A stretch of 64,000 bases of DNA from positions 7,697,481-7,761,480 of the forward strand of contig JAKSZT010053769.1 in assembly GCA_026826555.1 (NCBI GenBank), in the 5' to 3' direction. This document shows positions 50,400-61,390 of the stretch, one piece after another (position 1 is the first letter of the stretch; each line of letters opens with the position of its first letter). Under the pieces are notes generated by a model, which ran no database searches, had not been told where the DNA came from, and saw only the letters and a list, made by a program, of their open reading frames with translations. The DNA is from Tolypeutes matacus. Its lineage: Eukaryota; Chordata; Mammalia; Cingulata; Chlamyphoridae. The position numbers and the translations under genes are program-made.

Positions 50400-51480
50400 A
50401 AATACAGAAAGTTGGAGTAGAATTTTGCTTGTATATTTCTTGTGGAAAAGTAGAACATAAGAATGAGAAGAAATTAAAATGACACAAAATGCCAAAAATT
50501 AAGAGGGTGTGGCTTCAAAATGCTTTTCTCTTATACAAAGTAGAAAGTCAGCCACAGTGGGTAGGGGTGGCATTCGGCCATTTATTTTGACGCTGAGATC
50601 TTTTCTTCCATTTTCAAACCAAATCGTCAAATTGGCAATATTTTTCTAACTTAGTCTTTTTAGTGGGGCTAAAAAAGAAAGCCATGCTTATTCAAATATT
50701 GCCAAATAATTGAGAGTATTTTTGCTTATTTCAGCAAAACTATTTGATATTTAAGGCCAAATGCCATAGCTTGATGTATAGTTACATTGAATTACACACT
50801 CCTTTCTTCTCCAAACTGTGTTTGCAAATAATGTAATCCCTGGCTGAGAAGAAAAATCAGGGCTATTTTAATTTTTTTCCACACCATGATTTGAAGTCTT
50901 GGGATTTTTACATCTGTAAAGTACATGTGGCCCTTTTTGTGTGTGTCATGTCATGTGAGACATAAATGAGCAAACATGTACCAAACCTCACACATCATCC
51001 ATCTTCCTCACACTCAGGAGGGAAGTGGTCCCTCTCCCTCATCTGGGACTCTCTGGAGCAAAATGTGACAACACATACTAGCAGTTCATAGACCACCTTT
51101 CTCCGAGCAACTCCAAGTTGTTTGGACACTAAATCTCACATTCAGAAACTCCACATTTTATGAGTATGCAGGATAAGTTTAGATACAAGAAATTAAAGCT
51201 TTAAACATTTTAAAGTTCGGGATAAAATCTAGGTGTGTGGTCAAGTAGCAAAGCAAATTGAATTTTTCTGTTTTACCAAATGACCCTGAAAATATATATT
51301 CATTGGAAAGATATCTGGTATAGGGTATGACTGCATGACCATAAGTTTAGAGGGGAGCCTTGAAGCATAATTACACTAAAAGCTGAACATAATGTCATAT
51401 TACAGAAATCAAAATAGGAATATAAAATTAAAAATGGTACTAAAATATGTAGGCCCTTTTGTCTTTTAATGACTGTAAAT
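50400..51480 (+). other. ITGB8 intron 2, no feature recognised
   Basis: AT-rich intronic DNA. Nothing I can name before the hAT element. Confidence 0.5.
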
Positions 51481-51674
51481 CAGGAGATGGCAAGTTTTTC
51501 TGTAAAGGGCCACATAGTAAAATTTCAGATTTTGCAGGCCATATGATGTGTTTGTCACACAACCCTCTTCATCATTTTTGTTTTTTTTCACACTCCTTTA
51601 AAAACGCTCACAGGTGGTAGACAAACAGGTTGTGGGCTACATTTGTTCCATTGACCCTAATATGCTAAACCCTG
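51481..51674 (+). mobile_element. hAT-family non-autonomous DNA transposon (MER type)
   Basis: The sequence begins CAGGAGATGGCAAGTTTTTC followed by TGTAAAGGGCCACATAGTAA, passes GATTTTGCAGGCCATATG, and ends GTGGGCTACATTTGTTCC then ATGCTAAACCCTG. CTGTAAAT (51473-51480) and CTCTAAAT (51675-51682) flank it, a 7/8 match to an 8-bp hAT target duplication. Confidence 0.9.
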
Positions 51675-51682
51675 CTCTAAAT

Positions 51683-52996
51683 TGAAAGAGGAATTAAATT
51701 AAAATCCTTGTGTGAATGTTTTTAGGTTACTTACCACTATCCCATCTAATTACTTACCAATACCAGGGATGTCCCTGTTCATAATTGGTGACCCATTATT
51801 CAATACACATGTCCCTTTCAACCTGATAATCCCCTTTCTCCATAGCCCTATGACATTCTGGGCTTCCCCTATGTTTAATGCCATCATATGTAATTATGTT
51901 TACTTGCTCAGTGAAGAATTCATGGACAGGCTGTTGGCTCTATGATATAGGGGCTGTATGTGTTTTGCTACATTCTCTATCCTCAGCACCTAACAGACCA
52001 TTGAACCTGCCTAAGTATATCAATCAACATTTCAAAAGGAATGGTTGACTGATTGGAAATCCAACTCTCTGAAAGGAGAATTGACTGAATACAAGATCAA
52101 ATTAGCCACTGCCAGGAAGATCGCTGACATGTAAACAAATACACATAAACAAATAATTCAGCCAATATTATCTACAGTAAAACAGAATAAATCCCCAATC
52201 CCCCTTTCTTAACACATTATAAATGGTAACATGAAAAGTGAAAATAGCAGTTTTTTTCCCCCAGCTAAAATAAATTAAATTTTAAGCTTGCTCCATTAAT
52301 TCCAGTTATTGGGTGGCTATTAGATAAACATCAATTACCAATACTGAATGATAGTGAAAGTTTTAGATTCAATTGCAAATTGAGGAGATCATGAGCTTCA
52401 ATATGATTCCACCCAGCTTCATAACCACTATCTTCTTTGTTTTATTGAATTATTTATAGGCTATTCTATATATCAGAAGTTGGGGAGTTGTATTGTCTAA
52501 GAAATGTCGATTTCCAATTCATTCTTTTATGAATGTTCTGTTCTTAATGAGACATGTGATTTCTAAGGACTTGCTCTCATATTCCAACCATAGCAGTGGG
52601 ATTCTTTGAGAACTGAAGCTTGCATTTGGAACCACTCACTGAGTGGTCTATTTTGGCTAAATTTCCTTTTGGAGTAGTCTTTCCAAAGTAAAATATTTAA
52701 AAAGGATTAAGTTGGTATAATTTTATAGTGATCAGTTAACAGCAATTAAAATGCTTAGTTTAAATATCCTCTTTAATAATTCATTTTCTTCTTTTTATAG
52801 AAGATTTAGAAAGTGAAGTTTTATTTAAGATCAATATGCCAGTACTCTTATTGGAAACATGTGGCTATTTGGAAAAGTTCCATAATTTGTGCTAAACTGG
52901 AAGATAGCTTCTTTGTGATGTTATCTGATTTTTCTTTGGTTATAATGAGATGATATGAACTAAAAAAAGTCAGTGATTTTTGCTTTTTTTAAACAG
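51683..52996 (+). other. ITGB8 intron 2, 3' end
   Basis: Intronic DNA ending at the exon 3 acceptor. The acceptor is TTTGCTTTTTTTAAACAG with a good polypyrimidine tract. No repeat was recognised. Confidence 0.6.
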
Positions 52997-53171
52997 GATT
53001 TCATTTCAGGTGGATCAAGAAGTGAACGCTGTGATATTGTTTCCAATTTAATAAGCAAAGGCTGCTCAGTTGATTCAATAGAGTATCCATCTGTACATGT
53101 AACAACACGGAGTGAAAATGAAATTAATACCCAGGTGACACCAGGAGAAGTGGCAATCCAACTGCGTCCAG
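52997..53171 (+). CDS. ITGB8: ITGB8 exon 3: end of the PSI domain and start of the following domain
   Basis: This 175-base exon encodes residues 72-129 and the first base of codon 130. It reads DFISGGSRSERCDIVSNL, then ISKGCSVDSIEYPSV, and ends GEVAIQLRP. Two cysteines (in SERC and KGCS) complete PSI disulfides, and the QLRP segment begins the hybrid-type region before the beta-I domain. A short segment (HVTTRSENEIN) differs from other mammalian beta-8 sequences as I remember them, while the rest is nearly invariant. The donor is G|GTTTGG, weak at +3 and +4. Intron phase 0 before and 1 after matches the family. The frame is open over all three exons. The beta-I domain exon that should follow was not found before the window ends. 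Confidence 0.95.
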
Positions 53172-53284
53172 GTTTGGTGATCTTCAAATAATTCTCTTAT
53201 GAATCTTAATTCAAAATTCCAGTTCAATTTCATATGCTCATATTTAATATTATGTGGCAGACAGCATTGTTATAGTAATGATAA

Positions 53285-53560
53285 CGGTGCACTCAGAATC
53301 AAGAAATCAGAATTCTGTCCTTTTCTGTACCAGTAGTTAGCTGTGTGACCTTGGAAACGCTCTGCAAACCTTACCACATATTATAATTATGTGTTTACAG
53401 ACATGATTACATTGTAGTATAATTGTGTTCTTACTTCACTGTGAGCTCAGGGAGAAAAGGAACATGTTTTATTATTCTCCTTTTCTCCAAGGCCTAGCAG
53501 ATTCCTGGTACATAGTAAACACTCCATAGATATTTGTTGAATTGATTGGTTGATTAATTA
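53285..53560. repeat. MIR (minus) and L2 3' end (plus) fragments
   Basis: About 53285-53375 carries an inverted MIR core (AGTTAGCTGTGTGACCTTGG). About 53430-53560 resembles a plus-strand L2 3' end: CTTCACTGTGAGCTCAGGGA, then CCTGGTACATAGTAAACACT and GATATTTGTTGAATTG. Confidence 0.65.
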
Positions 53561-53607
53561 GTAGGAGATCTGAGTTGAGCAAAATCCTTAGAGGCTTTGT
53601 GATGAAC

Positions 53608-53795
53608 TTTTTTTTTTTTTTTTTTAAAGATTTTATTTATTTATTCATTTATCCCCCCCTTGCTGCTTATGCTCACTGGGTCAGCCAACCACGCCGTGCG
53701 GGCGGGCTTGCCTTTACCAGGAGGCCCTGGGAACCGAACCCGGGGCCTCCCATATGGTAAACAGGAACCCTACTGATTGAGCCACAGCAACTCTA
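53608..53795 (-). mobile_element. DAS-type SINE, minus strand
   Basis: T-run 53608-53625 is the inverted tail. On the minus strand the element carries GCTGTGGCTCAATCAGTAGG (box A), a box B in GGGTTCGGTTCCC, and the body CCCGCCCGCACGGCGTGGTT. It is a close match (about 93% by eye) to the plus-strand SINE at 56742-56944, and several CpGs are retained, so it is young. CTTTGTGATG occurs left (53595-53604) and again right (53826-53835). If that is the target duplication, about 30 bases of extra sequence precede the tRNA head. Confidence 0.9.
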
Positions 53796-53835
53796 GCTCA
53801 TAATTACCATATTTGCCTCGGGCCACTTTGTGATG

Positions 53836-54959
53836 GCCCCTGAGATTAACACACACCTTTCCTCCTGTACTTCTCTTGTGCTTCCCCTTCCACCACAGTG
53901 CATTCCACAGGTGGGCACAGGCTGCTGGAAAGTAATCATTCTCCTACAGTGCTATAATATCCCAGTCTACAAACTACATAAGCAAGATGAGCTCAGAGAG
54001 ATGCACTGTTCATTCAGATGGTATGCAATTAGTTTCAAGACTTCATTACTTCATTTTAGGTGGTCTGAACCTGTCATTAAAATTTTAAATTATGATTCTT
54101 GACACATACTCCTCCCCAGTACAAAGCTGAGATATTTCTTCCAGACTCTTTGATGACCAGAAAAACAAAGTCTATTTTTTTCTTGGCCACGGGCACATAC
54201 CAGCCTACAATTAAAACTGTTCTCCTTACCACATAAAACAACTATACAGTCCAGTATATATGAGCAAGAGTTGAAAAGGGATACACAAAAATGAAAGTGT
54301 TTAGGTTAGTAAGATTATGGCTCTTACTACCTTCCATTGCAAAAAAAATTTAAGATGGTAAATGTCTTCTTTTTTAGAAAGAGAGAGAAATTATATATCT
54401 TGTTCACCAGACCTAACTCAGTATGTTCACTAGCCTCTGCCCTTAGATAGTCCTATGTATCTCTCTTGCACATATAACCTTTAAGGTTATGTTTGCACGT
54501 TTGCCCAATCATCTTTAATGATTTCTTTTTCTTTTCCTCTTATTCTAATAGGTTCATTAACCCAGTTTTGTTGTTTTTGTTTGTTTTCAATTTAGATGAG
54601 CCTTCCTGGATCTTCTCCTGAGACCTTTCTAAAACTCTCAATTTCTTATACGTTTCCATTTACCTAGCTACACTGTCATCCCAGGCATGGCCCACTGTTC
54701 ATCCACAGGACTCGCCAGAGTCTTACTTACCTCCAGGGCATCTCCCTTTTCAGGCTGTGTTAGCATTGACCAATAGCACAACTATAACTCAATTGTATTT
54801 CAACCATCTGATTCAAACTAGTTTGGGAATACTCCCTAGTTCAAATTTCAGTTTGAGGGCAAGTTGTTAATGTCATTTTTAATACAAATCTTCCTTCAAT
54901 ATTCTAGATTCCTGCCTCTCCACTCTCCATTTTCCTCAAAAGTATTTTCAAAAGAGAAG
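53836..54959 (+). other. ITGB8 intron 3, no feature recognised
   Basis: Intronic DNA without an identifiable exon 4 or repeat. Confidence 0.45.
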
Positions 54960-56726
54960 AATTAAAATATACATCTCATAATATTTGCAGATGAAGTAAA
55001 TAGGAATTATATAATACAATAGAATAATTAAATTAATTCAATAAACTTGATATATAAGCAAATGTTTTCAAAAGTCCATGGAATATTTCTAGAAATCAGT
55101 CATATTTTAGGAAAGAAACAATGAATTCCAAAAAGTAAAAACTGTTCATGTAGGCCAACATCTCTGACCATATTGCAATAAAATTTGAAATCAAGGATTA
55201 ACAAATATCAAATCACAGAGGAACTAAGAAAATGCTCTCCCAAGTAAATTCTAGATCCAAGAACAAATCAAAACTCTAGTTTTAGGCTATTAATAATAAC
55301 AATAATGAAACAACAATATCAAAGTATATGATATGTGACTGAAGTTGCTTTCAATAAAAATTAAAACTTTAAATGCTTTTGTTATTAAAGAAGTGGCATC
55401 AGAAATGAATTAAGCACCCAAAAAAGATATTAGAACAACAAAAAAAATAGCTGTAAGGAAAACAAGAAGAAGGAATTCATAGATTTTTAAAAAATTAATG
55501 AAATGCCAAATAAAAATAACTAGTAAAATGGATATTTAAACCCATGAGCTGGTTCATTGTAAAAGCCAATAAAATAAGTAATTTGTTGGCAAAGCTAATT
55601 AAGAAAAGAGGAAGGGCAAACACCCTAATTATATAGACTGTAGTCACAGAAACAAACATTGAAAAAGAAGACTTTAAGAGAATATTAAGCACAAAAATAT
55701 TTGATAAAATGTTTTACTCTTGAGAGTATAGATAAATTTCTAGGAAAAAAAATATGTAACTAAAGGTGACCAAAGAAGAGGGAGAACCCTAAGTAACCTA
55801 ATAAATGTATAAGAAGTTTAGACAGAAAAGAAACACCCACTAAAAACATCAGGTCTAAATGATTTCATGGAAAGAAACAATTTAGGGTTCACGCAAACAT
55901 ACAAGGAATGCAATATTTCTATGCTCTATAAACTTTTCCAAAGCTTAGAGACAGCCTAACAAACTAAATTTTTATATGGTTAGTATAAACCAAGTATCAA
56001 ACCCTCAATAATTTCAGGAAATCAAATTAAACTACATGGTAATAAGAACCATATCACCCATACAAGTAGGCTGTAAGTTAGAAAACAAAGATAGCTGATT
56101 ATTTTGAAATTAATATATTTTTATAATCTTAGCTTGCCCAAATGAGAAGAAAAATATTGTCCTCTCAACAGATGCTGAAAAAGCATTTGGTAAAATTCAG
56201 TGCCCACTCCTGGTAAAACCAAAATTGAATAATACTTCCTTAATATATATTAATTCTTCCAGAAGTTTTACATAAAGCCATTAGATAAGAAAGTGAAATA
56301 AGATTTATAAATATTAGGACTTGATAAGCAAGATGATCATTATATTTCTACCTGGAAAATCCAAGTAAATCAAATTTAAAAACCTATTAAAAATAAAGAG
56401 AAGTTAAAAAATGAAGCAAGTAGCTTTTAAAATATTCAAAAATGAATGAGTTTCAAATGTAATATTATATATAAGGAAAAAGGGGATTCATTCATATAGC
56501 AGCAACCAAAAATATAAAATATCTAGGAATAAACTTTTAAAAAACAAAACGTGTAGTATCCATTGTGCTCCCTATGACTTAATAGAAAAGAATTTCATGT
56601 TCTTGAATAGGAAGACAATACTGTAACAATGACGGAGATCTATAAACATATTCTTATAAATGTGACAAAATCCAAGTGAATCAATAAATGTAAGACATTC
56701 CCAATCAAATTCTAATTCGGCTTTCT
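54960..56726 (+). mobile_element. Old L1, ORF2 region, plus strand
   Basis: The plus strand follows the order of L1 ORF2 in very A-rich, decayed form. Visible segments are AGGCCAACATCTCTGACCAT, AACCCATGAGCTGGTTCATT, the AGATGCTGAAAAAGCATTTG segment with GTAAAATTCAGTGCCC, and the TGACGGAGATCTATAAACAT region. It is riddled with stops and indels. It is interrupted at 56741 by a DAS SINE. Confidence 0.75.
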
Positions 56727-56741
56727 AAAAAACCAAATCTC

Positions 56742-56944
56742 GGGAAGCGGCTGTGGCTCAATCAGTGGGGCTCCCGTTTACCATGTGGGAGGCCCCGGGT
56801 TCGGTTCCCGGGGCCTCCTGGTGAGGGCAGGCCCGCCCGCACGGCGTGGTTGGCTGACCCGGCGAGCACAAGCAGCAGGGGGGGTATAAATGAATAAATA
56901 AATAAAATCTTTAAAAAATAATAATAATAAATAAATAAATAAAT
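56742..56944 (+). mobile_element. DAS-type SINE, plus strand, with perfect 15-bp target duplication
   Basis: The head GGGAAGCGGCTGTGGCTCAA contains box A (TGGCTCAATCAGTGG, 56754-56768). Box B (GGTTCGGTTCC) lies at 56798-56808. The body ends in an ATAAATAAATAAAATC-type and A-rich tail. Perfect copies of AAAAAACCAAATCTC flank it (56727-56741 and 56945-56959). Rich CpG content points to a recent insertion. The insertion disrupts an old L1. Confidence 0.97.
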
Positions 56945-56989
56945 AAAAAACCAAATCTCATTGAACCTCATTATGCATGAGTATTAACA

Positions 56990-57360
56990 GCCCATTTTCT
57001 TAGGATACATTCCTAGAAGTAGATTTGCTAGGTCAAATATATATAAATTTATTTAGGTTTTTAGTGTACATTCTCAGATTATTCACAAGAAAAATTGATG
57101 TCCACTTTAGCTTTTCATAAATCAAGCTTGCTTGATCTCTCACTCTTTTTAATCTCTTTAGTCTATTAAGTGTAACTAGAACATTAACTGTTTGCTTTTC
57201 TTTTGCTGTTAGAAAGTTTGCACATTTTTCCTAAATTTATCAAGTGTCTGTATTTCCCTTTTTGCAGTGATTTTCCCCTCCATAGAAATTTGCCTATTTT
57301 TCTAAATGAATTTAATTATTAGGAGTTTATATATGAAGGATATTATTTGCCTCTAATAAA
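56990..57360 (-). mobile_element. Possible old L1 3' UTR, minus strand
   Basis: GGATACATTCCTAGAAGTAG followed by ATTTGCTAGGTCAAATAT is the complement of a common L1 3' UTR segment. The rest is too decayed to be sure of the limits. Confidence 0.4.
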
Positions 57361-58478
57361 TGTGACTAAATCCTTAAAATGTCTTGCTCTTTTTAAAATA
57401 CTTGAGATTTGAAAATTATAAGTTGCATTTTGTTCCACTAGTGTGTTACATTTTAATTTATACACTTAATGAATTTAGCTTTTTCCCATATATATTTAAA
57501 ATGATGTTTTGATACATCTGAGAATAAAGATTCACAATTCAAAAATTGGGAAATTGTTTCAGTGGTGTAGACCAGCAATGATGGTGGAAATGAGGCAACA
57601 GAAAACTGAATGGACTTGAGAGATAATAAGGAGGCAGAGTCCATATGGTTGGTGATGGATAGGTGATGCATGACATCTGGGCTCTGGCTGAGACATCTTG
57701 AGTTGAGGTACATACTTGTCTATATGAGTGTAAAGTTCAGGGTTTGAGGTATGGTTTGGAGGTACAGACCCAGGAGATATCAACACGAGGTGGCAAGTGA
57801 AGGTAGTATGGATAAGGTCACAGAGTTAGAAGAGTATAAAGAGTAACACTTAATGTCTATGTCAATCATTATGGGACTTGATTTTTTTAAATTTCCCACT
57901 ACTATTTTCATTGCTATATGCAAATTAGTATAATTGCCTACTTGAGTAAGTAATCTTCCTAACTTAGCTGTGAGATCCTTAGCAGCAAAACTGTATTTTA
58001 TAAAGTTCATAGATAATAAATATTAACTAAATTAAGTTAAATTGAAAATAATTTTCTTGGAAAAACTGAATTTTGGCACCAAAAACATGCTAGATTTGTA
58101 ACATTCATATATAAAGCTATATTTTACCAACTCCAGATATGTAGAAACATGATTGTCCCCATGGTGTAAAGGTCCTCTTTTCTACCATGAGACATAGAAA
58201 AGTTGAGAGTTTGATGTAACACATACTTAAGTATAAAATAAATTCATGCCTAATGTTGATTTCTAATTATTTAAAGATTATCACTCTCTCTTTATCTGAT
58301 AAAAATTCATGACCTTAAATATGATATCTAATTAGAATTTTCATTTTTCATGGATATTTTTAATCTTTCATATACCCACTAAAATTTTAAAGAATGCCAT
58401 TAGACTATATTTAAAATTGAATATTTTAAATGAGATTTTAAAAATGACATTTTCTTTTTCTTCTCAATTCCTTTTCTT
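57361..58478 (+). other. ITGB8 intron 3, no feature recognised
   Basis: AT-rich intronic DNA with no exon or clear repeat. Confidence 0.45.
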
Positions 58479-58797
58479 TAAAGCAGTTTTATTGAGATAC
58501 AGTCACATGCCATATAGTCCATCCAAAGTGAACAGTCAGTGGCTTTTAGTGCAATCATAGAATTGTACATTCATCACCACATTCAATTTTAGACCATTTT
58601 CATTACTACAAAAAGAAAAATCCCTTATCCCTATTAGCAGTCACCTCTCAATCCCTTTATCTTTCCCCAGCCCTTCATAACCACTAATATAATTATGTCT
58701 CTATAAATTTATATTTTATATAAATGGAGTCAGGCAATATGTAGTACTTTGTGTCTGACTTCTTTGACTTAGCATAAAGTTTTTTTAATTATTGCAA
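58479..58797 (-). mobile_element. Older L1 3' UTR, minus strand
   Basis: AGCAGTTTTATTGAGATACA, GTCACATGCCATATAGTCCA, GTGGCTTTTAGTGCAATCAT and TAGACCATTTTCATTAC are the inverse of the classic mammalian L1M 3' UTR. It is truncated where the younger copy begins. Confidence 0.85.
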
Positions 58798-59695
58798 TTT
58801 TTTTTTAATTAATGAAGTTGTAGGTTTACAGAAAAGACATGTAAAAAATACAGCATTCCTATATATCACCCTTTTGTGACACTTTGCATTAGTATGGTAC
58901 CTTTAGTACAATTGATAGAAGAATGTTAAAATATTGCTGTTAACTATAGTCCATAGATTACATTAGGTATATTTTCCCTATATACCACCCTATTATTAAC
59001 AGCTTGTAATAGTGTCATACATTTGTTATAATTCATGAAATAATAGTCTTGTATTTGTACTATTAACCACAGTGCTTCATCTACAACAGGAATCACTGTG
59101 TTATACAGTCCCATATTTTGTCTTCTAACTTTCCTTCTAGTAGGATACATGACCCCAAACTTCCCCTTTCAACCACATACACAAACATAATTCAGCACTG
59201 TTACTTACAATCATAATAATGTGCTACCATCACCACTATCTATTTCCAAACATTTATAATCAACCTAAATAGAAATTCTGCACAAATTAAACATCAGCTT
59301 CCCATTCTCTACCTCCATTCTATCCCCTTGTAACCTATATTCTAGATTTTAACTATGAACTTGCTACTAAAATTAGTTTATATCAGTGATATCATATAAT
59401 ATATGTCCTTTTGTGACTGGCTTATTTCACTCAACAAAATGTCCCCAAGATTCATCCATATTTTCACATGCATCAGGACTTCATTCCTTCTTACAGCTGA
59501 ATAATATTCCACCATATGTATATACCATATTTTGTTTATCCATTCATTGGTTGATGGACACTTGGGTTGCTTCCACCTTTTGGCAATTGTGAATAATGCT
59601 CCTATGAACATCAGAGTGCAAATGTCTATTCGAATCGCTGCTTTCAGTGCTTCTGGGTATATACCTAGTAACAGGATTACTTTTCACTTCTTACA
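58798..59695 (-). mobile_element. L1 3' end with ORF2 C-terminus, xenarthran type, minus strand
   Basis: A T-run at about 58798 marks the inverted tail. The 3' UTR (AGTTGTAGGTTTACAGAAAA, CAGCATTCCTATATATCACC, TAACTATAGTCCATAGATTA) resembles the copies at 17.1 and 36.4 kb. Further right, the minus strand at 59378-59611 encodes an L1 ORF2 C-terminal remnant of 77 codons, with QPKCPSTNEWIN and LLSEISQSQKD. It is broken and inactive. It seems to have inserted next to or into the older L1 at 58479. Confidence 0.85.
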
Positions 59696-60784
59696 CTGTA
59701 TTCTCTTCCTTAATTTCAACTATCAATCTTTTGGAAAAATAATGACAGAAATAAGACTACTGATATGAGTTGTTTCTTAAGAACACTGAAATTGAATCCT
59801 TCAGAAGGTAGGGGAGGGAAGAGAATTCTCAAGTTTTGTTTCAGGAGTAATAAAATATGTATGAGAAGGATTAGTATACTAATCCTTCACTAATTATACT
59901 TTACTAGTTATACTTCACTAATTCAAGAAAATGTTTCAAATTTTATTTATTTCAATAGCATAAAGAAAGAAGTCCTTTAATTTAGTGTAGCATGATCTAA
60001 AATTTGAGATTTTTTAGGTATGCCTTACTCTTCCTTAATTCAAAATAGAAAAAAACAAAAACAGAATAGAAACCCACTCATTTTTCTCCCTTAACTCCTG
60101 GCACACATCCCCCGTTTTATCTCCCCAGAAAATCAGAAATGTTCTGGAGTCTGTTCCTTGCTGTTTTGAACCAGGCAGTCTCATTTCTGGAACTTCTCTT
60201 TCCCCTGAAAATTATAATGACTAGAAATTGGCTTCTCTTTCTTCCTCCAACAGTTTTCCACATTTTCTTATGGCTTTTCAATTTCATCTCATGCAGAACA
60301 TTTTTTTTAGTGATCTTTCCTTAATGTGTAGGCATTTCCTTGTGGTAGCCAATATATCAGGGATGCTCATACCATCATCTGGTCGTATAAAAACTCATTT
60401 TAACAACTTGTAATTCATTGGTCTATTCAAGCCAACACTGGCAATAGCACAAAGTAGGTCATCACATTTTCTCCAAGTCCTCCTCCTTTTTCTGCGTCAC
60501 AGACTCCCTTCTTCTCTTTGAAATTAATTGAAGAAAGTGAAAAGGCATGACAATGAAACTTTCCTGGAGATAATATAAATGGAAGCATAAACATTTTTGG
60601 CGGCCAGATGATAATCTCTTTTCTTCTTTAACAGATACATTATATTTAAGCTTTCCTTACACTATGGGGAAAAAGTAATAGATACTGGCTTCCTGAGGTG
60701 GTAAAGATAGAGGGCTTTTGAGATAGTTGTGTCAAAACCAGAGTCTTCAGAGATGAATAAACCTAAAGTTGCTTAGACTCTAAC
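59696..60784 (+). other. ITGB8 intron 3, no feature recognised
   Basis: AT-rich intronic DNA. The segment near 59870-59930 contains short local repeats of TTCACTAATTATAC type. Confidence 0.4.
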
Positions 60785-61390
60785 AGTAGAAATAGTAATG
60801 ATTACTGACATATATGTAATTATTGTGTACCAAGTACTGTGCTAAATGTTTCACATAGACTGTCTCATATACTAGTTTTTACTACTAAAAGAAGATAAAG
60901 ACAATCAATCTGGAACCTCATAATAATATGGTGAACCCGCTAATGGTGGTATGATCTGGTTGCCATGGAAACACAAGAGGAATGTTTAGCCCAGTCTCAG
61001 GAGGAGCAGATAACTGAGCAGTGTCTTAAAGTGGTTCTTACGTGAAGAAGAAGAGGTTAGGACACTACAGGGGAGGGAAGGAGCATAAACAGGGCATAGG
61101 AGTATGTCTTTGTGTAGTGTATTGGGGAAGTTTTGTTGTGCTAGAACTAGAGCCATAGATAGAGGCACAACTATGGAGGCACTTAACTGTCGTGTTTAGA
61201 TACTTGGTCTTTAGCCATCTGATGGAGAGCTACTGACAGATTTTAAGCAGAGAGCGACATAAGTAACTATGAGTTTTCAAAAGATCAACTTAGTGGTATA
61301 GATAGTGATTGCAGGAAAATGAGACTGGAGTGGAACATAAATGAAGAGGTGGTGGAAATAATCCAGGCAAATGACAGGAAGGGGTGATGT
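60785..61390. repeat. MIR fragment (plus) and L2 fragment (minus)
   Basis: About 60785-60875 shows a MIR head (TGTGTACCAAGTACTGTGCT). About 60990-61390 shows inverted L2-like segments such as GTATAGATAGTGATTGCAGG and GGTGGAAATAATCCAGGCAA. Both are diverged. Confidence 0.55.

Noticed and set aside
56742..56815. tRNA gene suggested by A and B boxes
   Set aside because: The head is a SINE promoter. The cloverleaf is not maintained, it is followed by SINE body and A-tail, and it is flanked by target duplications.
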